DNA of 64,000 bases. It comes from Flagellimonas lutaonensis. Lineage in GTDB: Bacteria; Bacteroidota; Bacteroidia; Flavobacteriales; Flavobacteriaceae. Made by a program: the position numbers and the translations under genes. The stretch covers positions 934,501 through 998,500 of the forward strand of contig NZ_CP011071.1 in assembly GCF_000963865.1 (NCBI RefSeq), read 5' to 3'. Every line of letters starts with the position of its first letter. Position 1 is the stretch's first letter. The notes beneath the pieces were generated by a model. The model saw only the letters and a list, made by a program, of their open reading frames with translations. It had not been told where the DNA came from and made no database searches. Below are positions 56,886 to 64,000 of the stretch, piece by piece.

Positions 56886-58457
56886 TTAGTTTGTAAGCTC
56901 AACCACAACAGGCGAAACTTTCTTCAACTTGTAGCTTCGGTTGTTGGTGATATAGGCTTTGATATCAAATATCTGAACAGCATCACCTCTTCTGGCTCTT
57001 TTAAGGGCCGATTTGGCGCGGGCGTCCAATTTGTTGCCATTTACCTCAACAGTTGGCTGACCTGGCACTTTAAACTTGAAGCCACTTACGGCAAGGTTCA
57101 AGTCAAAATCAAAGTCTTCAAGCATAGCGCCAATGGTAGCGATCTCAAGGTTTCTTCTAGGCATTTTTATACTACCTGCCTCACCTCGTACGGTACCTCC
57201 GGGTCTTGGAATATCTTTAATCCGGAAAGTAGCAGGGGTGCTGATTCGAGTACCGTCAGGCAATACACCTGAAGCACTGATCGTAACCTCTCTACCCTTA
57301 CCTGGGTTCATGATATACTTGCTGCCCTTAACCTGTCTTAGGCCTGGTGCACTGGCTTTCACTTTATTGTCAGGTATACCAGGAATTGAGATGGTCATGG
57401 GGTTGGCCACACCTCGGTAAACAACGTTCATTTTGTCGGCAGCGATTACCGCAGCATTAGGCTTGTTGATGGTCGAGAAGGTGTTGTTCACTTCAACTGG
57501 CACTTCGTTACCATCTTGCATATAGATCAACTGACCTTTCAACTCGTGGTCACCGGCTGCACCGGCACTAACCAATAGCTTTACACCTCCAGCTTCAAGC
57601 TCATAGTCTTTGCCTTCGGTCAATTTTCTTCCATCAAGGGTCAAATCGGCCTTGACCGGCTTGGAGGTCTTATCGGTCTTACCAAGAACCAAGCTTCCCT
57701 TAAATTTCTCACCGGCATAGAACACTGATTTCTCTTGATCTAACAAGGTTGAGAAATTCTTCAATGATACGGCACTGGTAAGGTTACCTTCCAACAAACC
57801 TTTTAAGATTTCTTGTTCAGTGGCCTTAACGTCGGCCTGCAACTGGGTGATCTTGGTCAATGAGGCAACCATTGGGTAGCCCTCAAAGTGGTAGTTCATC
57901 CAATCTACCTTGACACCGTCTCTAATGCGCTCCACTTTGCCGTCGGGGCCACCGGTTTCGAAACGTGTCTTTACAGATCCCTTGATATCGTCCATGTTTT
58001 CTGGAATTACCTTCAAGATCTGATCGCGGTAATTGGTCAAACTGGATAGAAACTTTTTACCTTCGGGTGAAAGCTTATCGCCCTGAAAGAACTTCTGATC
58101 CAGAAAATCAGACTTATCCATCACAACATAGTTGTTGGGGTCTTCTTGGTCTTTCAACATTTCCTTCTTAAGACCTTCCAAATATTGGTAATAGTCTTGG
58201 GAAAGTTGTTTTACTTCTCTTGCTTTTTCGAAAAGCGGACCGTACTTCAGTTTGTCTTCTGAAGCCTTTGTCTCCAATCCTGCGAAGAAATCGGAGTTGT
58301 TGGCCGTCATCTTTTCGTTGGAAGCCTCTAGCTTTTCGTTCATCAAACCGAACGCTGCCAGAACTTCTTTGCTCATATTTAGCGCCAACATCGCGATGAA
58401 GATCAAGTACATTAAGTTGATCATCTTCTGACGTGGTGACTGTTTTCCTGATGCCAT
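56886..58457 (-). CDS. gldM: Gliding motility / type IX secretion protein GldM
   Basis: A 523-residue protein. A single membrane helix near the N-terminus (MINLMYLIFIAMLALNMS, residues about 11-28) is followed by a long periplasmic part. D1 is helical (about 40-220) and D2-D4 are beta-rich and Ig-like (about 225-523, with GSLVLGKTDKTSKPVKADLTLDG and ISIPGIPDNKVKASAPGL). GldM pairs with GldL in the inner-membrane motor that energises gliding and type IX secretion, and its distal end contacts the GldK/GldN ring. The gap to gldL is 61 bp. Confidence 0.97.
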   Translation of the reverse strand: MASGKQSPRQKMINLMYLIFIAMLALNMSKEVLAAFGLMNEKLEASNEKMTANNSDFFAGLETKASEDKLKYGPLFEKAREVKQLSQDYYQYLEGLKKEMLKDQEDPNNYVVMDKSDFLDQKFFQGDKLSPEGKKFLSSLTNYRDQILKVIPENMDDIKGSVKTRFETGGPDGKVERIRDGVKVDWMNYHFEGYPMVASLTKITQLQADVKATEQEILKGLLEGNLTSAVSLKNFSTLLDQEKSVFYAGEKFKGSLVLGKTDKTSKPVKADLTLDGRKLTEGKDYELEAGGVKLLVSAGAAGDHELKGQLIYMQDGNEVPVEVNNTFSTINKPNAAVIAADKMNVVYRGVANPMTISIPGIPDNKVKASAPGLRQVKGSKYIMNPGKGREVTISASGVLPDGTRISTPATFRIKDIPRPGGTVRGEAGSIKMPRRNLEIATIGAMLEDFDFDLNLAVSGFKFKVPGQPTVEVNGNKLDARAKSALKRARRGDAVQIFDIKAYITNNRSYKLKKVSPVVVELTN

Positions 58458-58518
58458 GTTTTCTAATTAGAATTATTAATTAATCTGATTTGGGTCTGGT
58501 TTCAACTAGTGGTTCTAA

Positions 58519-59169
58519 TTAGTTTTTGCTCATGGCAGAAAGCATACCCCCATATACACCGTTCAATGAAGACAGGTTAGAGGCCAAAGACTCCATTTGC
58601 TCTTTCAACGCACCTGCGTTCTGAACAACCTCTTCGTTGATCGATGCTTGTCGGCTTGCACTTTCAAGTTGTACTTTGTACAAGCTGTTCAAAGACTCCA
58701 TCTGGGCCGCAGCGTGCGACAATTCTTCTGAATATTTCTTGGTATGCTGAATTGCATCGGTAGTAGGGGCAATGCTCTTGGCAGCGCCTTCAAAACTCTT
58801 GATGCTCTCGCCCAAGCTTTCGAACAGTTGCGAATCGATATTGGCCTGTTTCAGCATTTCATCCAACTTCTTGGAAAGAATGCCCTCAGCTTCCTTGGCT
58901 TGCTCAGCTTCGCTCTTGCCACCCTTTGATTTGCCTCCGGCCAATTCAGGGTAAACCAATGACCAATCGTACTCGTCGTCTACTGGTTCAAATGCGCTAA
59001 TGGCAAAAATAAGTGCTTCGGTTATAAGTCCGACAGCAAGAAGCAGTCCTCCTGTAAGGGGGCCAAACTCCCAGTGCAGGATTTTGAACAGGGCCCCAAT
59101 GATCACCACCGAGGCGCCAAGGCCATAGGCCATATTAAAAAGTTTCTTTGTTGATTTTGACTGTGCCAT
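58519..59169 (-). CDS. gldL: Gliding motility / type IX secretion protein GldL
   Basis: A 216-residue protein with two N-terminal membrane helices (about residues 14-30 and 36-60, MAYGLGASVVIIGALFKILHW then GGLLLAVGLITEALIFAISAFEP). The Glu within the second helix is part of the motor's ion path. The remaining 150 residues are cytoplasmic and helical (QAKEAEGILSKKLDEMLKQA). Partner of GldM. Length and layout are typical. Confidence 0.97.
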   Translation of the reverse strand: MAQSKSTKKLFNMAYGLGASVVIIGALFKILHWEFGPLTGGLLLAVGLITEALIFAISAFEPVDDEYDWSLVYPELAGGKSKGGKSEAEQAKEAEGILSKKLDEMLKQANIDSQLFESLGESIKSFEGAAKSIAPTTDAIQHTKKYSEELSHAAAQMESLNSLYKVQLESASRQASINEEVVQNAGALKEQMESLASNLSSLNGVYGGMLSAMSKN

Positions 59170-59242
59170 AATTCTAAATTTAAATTAAGTTTATATAAAT
59201 AAGTATTTGGTTACAAGGTTTGATATAGTGTTCTCTCCTTTA

Positions 59243-60616
59243 TTATAGACCGTTGCCTCTCGTTGAATCTTCTTCTCCCATATAATCTTGAACGGTTCTA
59301 AAACCAATATAGCTTCTCGCTGAATCTTGGTACTCATAGTCACGCGTGCTTACTTGCAAGAAGTAGGCAACATCTTTCCATGAGCCACCACGTATTACTT
59401 TTCTTTCGTTTTGACCCGACCCTGCATTGGGGTTCATGGTCGATACAAATTGATAGGCTCCTGGATCGTAGCTTGAGTTTGTCCACTCAGAAACGTTGCC
59501 CGCCATGTTGTACAGGTTATAATCATTAGGCTCGAACGACTTTGCCTCTACAGTGTACAGTGCCGCATCGGCCGCATAATCCCCTCTTTGGGGTTTGAAA
59601 TTGGCCATAAAGCAACCTGTATCGCTGATCACATAGGGCCCGCCCCATGGGTACGTACCGCCTTCGATACCTCCCCTGGCAGCATATTCCCACTCAGCTT
59701 CGGTCGGCAGCCTGAACTGGTTCACAAATTGTTTGCCGCGACTTTTTTGATCATCGTTCTTGAACTTGGTTCTCCAATGGCAAAAAGCCTTGGCCTGTTT
59801 CCAGTTGACGCCCACTACAGGATAATCGCTATAGGCATCATGCCAAAAATAATCGTTGTGCATGGGTTCGTTGTACGAATATTCAAAGTCACGGATCCAT
59901 ACAGTGGTATCTGGATAGATCTCCAACTCTTCCTTCTTTATAAAATCGCTTCGCTTGCCCGATTTGGCGCGAGCGGCTGCCTCAATGTCCATCCAAGTAT
60001 ATTTGTACTTGAGCTTGGTGACGTCAAAGGTGCGTTGGCCGTTATACGATTCTTCTTCGGGCAGGTACAATGAATCCATTATCTCTGCATAGTACTCATC
60101 TGGGTAATCAGAAGTATCCCATACCAAATCGACATCTTTGTTCAATGCCCTACCCTCATAACCTGTCTCACCGAGACCAGCATAATTGTCGAGCATATAT
60201 TTCTCATATACCGAAAGGTCGGTGGTATCGGTGTCTTTAAAAGCGTACTCACCAATACCTTCATCTTCTGGACCAAGACCCAACTCGTCGGCCAAAATGG
60301 CCAAACGGGTGCGGGCAACGGAATCTTTAACCCACTCGACAAACTGTCGGTATTCACTATTGGTTATCTCGGTATCGTCCATATAAAATGAACGTACCGT
60401 CACGGTACGTGTGGGGGCGTTCATGACCTTGGCCTGATCTTCATCGGCCTTACCCATAACGAATGCGCCCCTCGGAATCAATTCCATTCCGTAGGGTTTC
60501 TCAGGGTGCCATTTCTTACCCTTTACGCCGACTAGTTCACCCTTTGATCTTGATTTAGACCCGCAACTGGCAAGCAAAAAAACAAGGGCCAAAGACGGTA
60601 ACAATAGCTTTCTCAT
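59243..60616 (-). CDS. gldK: Gliding motility / type IX secretion lipoprotein GldK
   Basis: A 457-residue lipoprotein (ALVFLLASCGSKSR, Cys 18) with an FGE-sulfatase-like fold: GMELIPRGAFVMGKADEDQ at the start, DDTEITNSEYRQFVEW, FRLPTEAEWEYAARGG and YNLYNMAGNVSEWTNSSY. The strand that holds the catalytic cysteines in true formylglycine enzymes reads IRGGSWKDVAYFLQVSTRDY here, with no Cys, so it is structural only. This differs from the paralogue at 28119-29234. It forms the outer-membrane-associated ring with GldN. First gene of gldKLMN. Upstream 121 bp are without a gene. Confidence 0.97.
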   Translation of the reverse strand: MRKLLLPSLALVFLLASCGSKSRSKGELVGVKGKKWHPEKPYGMELIPRGAFVMGKADEDQAKVMNAPTRTVTVRSFYMDDTEITNSEYRQFVEWVKDSVARTRLAILADELGLGPEDEGIGEYAFKDTDTTDLSVYEKYMLDNYAGLGETGYEGRALNKDVDLVWDTSDYPDEYYAEIMDSLYLPEEESYNGQRTFDVTKLKYKYTWMDIEAAARAKSGKRSDFIKKEELEIYPDTTVWIRDFEYSYNEPMHNDYFWHDAYSDYPVVGVNWKQAKAFCHWRTKFKNDDQKSRGKQFVNQFRLPTEAEWEYAARGGIEGGTYPWGGPYVISDTGCFMANFKPQRGDYAADAALYTVEAKSFEPNDYNLYNMAGNVSEWTNSSYDPGAYQFVSTMNPNAGSGQNERKVIRGGSWKDVAYFLQVSTRDYEYQDSARSYIGFRTVQDYMGEEDSTRGNGL

Positions 60617-60737
60617 ACTCTAGGTTAAATTATTTCGATTTGAATCACAAACAGTGGAACACAATTTCACTATTCTCATAACTTTATTTTGAATAATTTA
60701 TTGTGAACGCGCTATATACTTGTTAAAAACTTTTTTT

Positions 60738-61895
60738 TTAGCCAAGGCTCTTTTTATAGGCCTTCAGCCACCTTTCAGGAATCTGTTGGTTGCAAGCATC
60801 CAAATAATCCTGTTCGGTGCATGGTAATAACGCAATGGAATTTGTTTTAGTATGCTCGGGAAGTATAGATGGCACCTCGACCCACCATCTTTCGGTGATG
60901 TGACTTTTGAAAAAAATCAGCTCATCGGTGTCTGTGGGCACGGTAAACTTGGTGAAGTCCTCGCTTTTGGTGGTCGGTTTTTCTACGATCCTAAAGCTCA
61001 GCCCTTCGATGAAATACCAAATAATCTGGGCAACCAGTTGAAAAGAGAGTGAAGAATTTTCGATTTCATAGATGCCAAATACCGATACCTTATCGCTGAT
61101 ACCTGCATATCGGGCCAACGCGCAAATTTCTCTGCCGGTAAAACCGTTGGGCGAAAAGTTTGCGGTAAGGCCCATTTCGCTTGCCCGTATGGCCCTTACA
61201 TCTAAACTCACCAGATGGGCATTTCTCAATACAGGCTCTGCCAAAGAAATGTCGGCCGCAATCTCTCCCAACCTATAGGCATCGAAGAAAAGCCGCTCCA
61301 TCAGGTCAATCTCCTCTTGGGCATTGAAATAGCTCTGGTATCCAATATTCGAAAAATTGAAAAGGTTGTTGGGCTTGGCGGTTATGATATTGCTCATGTA
61401 CGAATGTGACGAAATAAGTTCATCGTCCTCACCGAAATCGAAACGGCTGTCAATCGATACCATATTGATCATATCGACAATCTTGTCAAAGGCCCTGTAA
61501 GTGGCAAACGTAATGTCTTGGGTGGCCCCTATTATAATGGGTATAATGTTTTCTTCCAACAGCCCGGCCACCACCTCTTTAACCACAAAGTAGGTGTCTT
61601 CTACCGTTTCGCCCTCCTCGATATCGCCCAAATCGAGTATGGTAGAATTCCAATTGCCCATCATAAGACGGTACAATTGTATTCTGATGGAATCTACATC
61701 CATCTTTTCTGGCTTTTTCTCAAAGGCGTTTCGAGACTCGAGCACCCCGACAATGGCCACCGAGGCATTGGCAAAGACGGGAAGCCCATCTTGCTTGGTA
61801 TGTTTGTGGATGTTTTTGCCCAATGCCTGGGCAGGTAAAAACTCGGAGAATGCCAAGACCTTATCCTTGACGGGGACCAAAAAATCGAATGCCAT
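60738..61895 (-). CDS. Arginase/formimidoylglutamase-fold protein with degenerate metal ligands
   Basis: About 385 residues from ATG 61895, one base after the topA stop (TAACATG), so translation is probably coupled. The open frame to 61994 is inside topA and unlikely. The ureohydrolase fold is recognisable, but all three metal motifs are altered. The usual GGDHS/GGTHD position reads IGATQDIT (Gln 126). DAHxD reads SIDSRFDF (147-154). SxDxDxxDP reads SLDVRAIR (230-237). Loss of the His and of several Asp ligands suggests no binuclear Mn centre. Homologues are often labelled formimidoylglutamase and placed beside gldK, but catalytic activity is doubtful here. Confidence 0.82.
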   Translation of the reverse strand: MAFDFLVPVKDKVLAFSEFLPAQALGKNIHKHTKQDGLPVFANASVAIVGVLESRNAFEKKPEKMDVDSIRIQLYRLMMGNWNSTILDLGDIEEGETVEDTYFVVKEVVAGLLEENIIPIIIGATQDITFATYRAFDKIVDMINMVSIDSRFDFGEDDELISSHSYMSNIITAKPNNLFNFSNIGYQSYFNAQEEIDLMERLFFDAYRLGEIAADISLAEPVLRNAHLVSLDVRAIRASEMGLTANFSPNGFTGREICALARYAGISDKVSVFGIYEIENSSLSFQLVAQIIWYFIEGLSFRIVEKPTTKSEDFTKFTVPTDTDELIFFKSHITERWWVEVPSILPEHTKTNSIALLPCTEQDYLDACNQQIPERWLKAYKKSLG

Positions 61896-61896
61896 G

Positions 61897-64000
61897 TTAT
61901 TTCTTAGCCTTAGTTCGTGTACTTGATTTTTTAGGTGCCTTTTTATCCAACAATGCCTTTGCCTCTTCCAACGATATTTTTGTGGCATCAACATCTTTTG
62001 ACAGTTCTACCTTGGTACGGCCCTTTAAGATATTGTGCCGGCCCCAGCGGGCCTTTTCGATACGGATGCCCTCACTGGGCCATTCTTGCACCAGTTTTTC
62101 GGCTTCCTTTTTCTTCTTGGCCTCTATGAGTTCTGCAATATCCTCTTTAGAAAGGTTGTCGAAGTCGTATTTCTTGTTCACGTTGATGAACATACCATCC
62201 CATTTGATGTATGGGCCGAAACGACCCTTTCCTTTGGTAACTTCCTTGCCCTTATAGGTGGCGATCGGGGCATTGGCCTCTTCTTTGGCCTTGATCAATT
62301 CAATGGCCCTTTCCAAATCGACATCAAAAACACTTTCACCCTTGTCAAGCGAAATGAACTGCTTTCCAACCCGGATATACGGACCGTAGCGCCCAACATT
62401 GGCCTCTATGTCTTCACCTTTGTACTCGCCCAATTTTCTGGGAAGCTTGAAAAGGTCCATCGCCTCTTCAAAGGTGATGGTATTGATAGACTGCTCTGGC
62501 AACAAACTGGCGAACAGTGGCTTTTCTTCTTCTTCGGCGGTACCGATCTGTACCATGGGGCCAAAACGGCCCAAACGTGCGGCCACCTGTCGGCCTGTTT
62601 TGGGGTCAGTGCCCAACACACGCTCGCCACTGGCCCGCTCGGCATTCTCCTCAACTTCCTCAACGTTCGGGTGAAACTCTTTATAAAATTGCCCCAACAT
62701 CTTTTTCCAATCTTCCTCACCAGCGGCGATTTCATCGAAGTCTTCCTCGACCTGGGCGGTAAAATTGTAATCAAGGATCTTTGAGAAATGGTTCACCAAA
62801 AAATCGTTGACGATGATGCCAATATCGGTGGGAACCAATTTGCCCTTATCTGACCCTATCATTTCCGACAATTGTTTTTCAGAGATAGTGCCTCCCTCCA
62901 AAACCAATTGCACATATGGTCTTTCTTTGCCCTCTACCGAACCCTTTTCAACGTAGCCCCTATTCTGTATGGTAGATATGGTAGGGGCATAGGTGGATGG
63001 CCTTCCGATGCCCAACTCTTCCAAACGTTTTACCAACGAAGCTTCCGTATATCGATAGGGCGGTCTTGTGAACCTCTCGGTAGCGGTTATATAATTAAGG
63101 TATAGCGAATCGTTCACCTTCATGGCCGGTAGCATGCCTTCCTGTTCTTCGGCAAGGTCTTCCTCGTCGGTACTCTCAAGGTACACTTTCAAAAAACCAT
63201 CAAACTTGACCACCTCGCCATTGGCGGTAAATTCATCATTGTGTGCCTTGGTGGCGATTTTGACCGAGGTGCGTTCCAGTTCGGCATCGCTCATCTGTGA
63301 GGCAAGCGTACGTTTCCATATGAGCTCATAAAGCTTTGCTTGGTCACGCTCAAGTGAAGGATTCTGCAATTTCATGTCGGTAGGGCGAATGGCCTCGTGA
63401 GCTTCTTGTGCCCCTTTCGACTTACCGGTATACTTTCTAGTGTGGCTGTACTTTTCTCCGTAGTTTTCAACGATAGCTTCTTTGGCCGCCTGTAGGGCCT
63501 CGTTCGATAGGCTCACACTATCGGTACGCATATAGGTTATGAGCCCCGCCTCGTATAATCTCTGTGCCACTTGCATGGTGCGGGCCACTGAAAAATATAG
63601 CTTTCTAGATGCCTCTTGCTGCAAAGTTGATGTGGTAAAGGGTGGTGCAGGCGATTTTTTGGCCGGCTTTTTGTCAAGATTCGAAACAAAAAAATCAGCC
63701 CCTATATTTTGTTTTAAGAAAGTCTCTGCCTCTTCTTTGGTGGCAAAGGTCTTGCCCATTTTTGCTTGAAAGACACCGCCTTCTTCGGTTTTGAACTCTG
63801 CACGGATCCTAAAGGATGCCTCAGGGTTGAATTTTTCAATCTCACGTTCACGTTCGACGATCAGCCGAACTGCGACAGATTGTACCCGCCCCGCTGAAAG
63901 CCCGGGCTTTATCTTTTTCCAAAGAACGGGCGAAAGCTCATAGCCTACCAAACGATCCAAAACCCGTCTGGCCTGCTGGGCATTGACCAGGTCGTAGTTG
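61897..64000 (-). CDS. topA: DNA topoisomerase I, 5' end outside window
   Basis: The frame continues past the right edge: codons above 63960 read NYDLVNAQQARRVLDRLVGYELS without a start. The visible 701 residues cover the second half of the core. LSAGRVQSVAVRLIVERERE is present, the catalytic Tyr is in LITYMRTDSVSLS, and TERFTRPPYRYTEASLVKRLEELGIGRPSTYAPTIS follows. The C-terminal part replaces zinc fingers with repeated GRFGPYIK/GRYGPYIRVG motifs (about four), as usual in Bacteroidota TopA, and ends in a basic tail (KKAPKKSSTRTKAKK). It relaxes negative supercoils. Coupled to the arginase-fold gene downstream. Confidence 0.96.
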   Translation of the reverse strand, partial: NYDLVNAQQARRVLDRLVGYELSPVLWKKIKPGLSAGRVQSVAVRLIVEREREIEKFNPEASFRIRAEFKTEEGGVFQAKMGKTFATKEEAETFLKQNIGADFFVSNLDKKPAKKSPAPPFTTSTLQQEASRKLYFSVARTMQVAQRLYEAGLITYMRTDSVSLSNEALQAAKEAIVENYGEKYSHTRKYTGKSKGAQEAHEAIRPTDMKLQNPSLERDQAKLYELIWKRTLASQMSDAELERTSVKIATKAHNDEFTANGEVVKFDGFLKVYLESTDEEDLAEEQEGMLPAMKVNDSLYLNYITATERFTRPPYRYTEASLVKRLEELGIGRPSTYAPTISTIQNRGYVEKGSVEGKERPYVQLVLEGGTISEKQLSEMIGSDKGKLVPTDIGIIVNDFLVNHFSKILDYNFTAQVEEDFDEIAAGEEDWKKMLGQFYKEFHPNVEEVEENAERASGERVLGTDPKTGRQVAARLGRFGPMVQIGTAEEEEKPLFASLLPEQSINTITFEEAMDLFKLPRKLGEYKGEDIEANVGRYGPYIRVGKQFISLDKGESVFDVDLERAIELIKAKEEANAPIATYKGKEVTKGKGRFGPYIKWDGMFINVNKKYDFDNLSKEDIAELIEAKKKKEAEKLVQEWPSEGIRIEKARWGRHNILKGRTKVELSKDVDATKISLEEAKALLDKKAPKKSSTRTKAKK

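Overview
This window looks like the chromosome of a marine member of the Flavobacteriaceae (Bacteroidota). The evidence is a complete gldKLMN cluster for gliding and type IX secretion, a SusC/SusD pair, GLPGLI and CPXCG small families, secreted ASPIC/UnbV and VCBS proteins, and a textbook Bacteroidota promoter (TTTG-N19-TATATTTG) in front of an initiator tRNA. Most chromosomal genes lie on the minus strand in tight operons with 4-bp overlaps.

Layout. 1-797: start of a large secreted MG2/TonB-plug-like gene, split by a palindrome-rich insertion of about 250 bp. 834-5053: der, a small membrane protein, era and a sodium:alanine symporter. 5113-16895: an 11.8-kb AT-rich island inserted at the 3' end of tRNA-fMet, bounded by a 26-bp direct repeat. 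It carries a disrupted thioredoxin-like gene, a small secreted Cys peptide, a GLPGLI protein with its outer-membrane barrel partner, two different IS21 elements, one IS3 element and an integrase that has lost its catalytic domain. The island separates the tRNA from its probable original terminator at 5074-5107.

17038-27999: a ten-gene minus-strand operon with a glucuronate branch (reductase, UxuA, UxaC), a TRAP transporter (DctP/Q/M), a two-domain DUF1080 lipoprotein, two Tat-signal Gfo/Idh/MocA oxidoreductases and a secreted sugar isomerase. 28119-33574: a lipoprotein with both formylglycine-generating cysteines, a nuclease-family relic, and a second operon with a Tat small subunit, an Fe-S GMC dehydrogenase, an unknown lipoprotein and a CBM9-like protein. 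33757-45215: LytS/LytTR two-component pair, AraC regulator, SusC/SusD and a large ASPIC/UnbV lipoprotein. No recognisable glycoside hydrolase or polysaccharide lyase occurs in 17-45 kb. I read these parts together as a candidate oxidative (3-keto-glycoside) route that frees glucuronate in the periplasm and feeds it through TRAP to UxaC/UxuA. This is the strongest candidate for a little-described system here, but it is an inference from gene content.

45231-64000: CPXCG protein, an RND efflux operon (MFP, RND, TolC), a secreted LRR protein, an ABC-F ATPase, a DUF983 protein, an FAD oxidoreductase, gldN-gldM-gldL-gldK, an arginase-fold protein with degenerate metal ligands, and topA running off the right edge.
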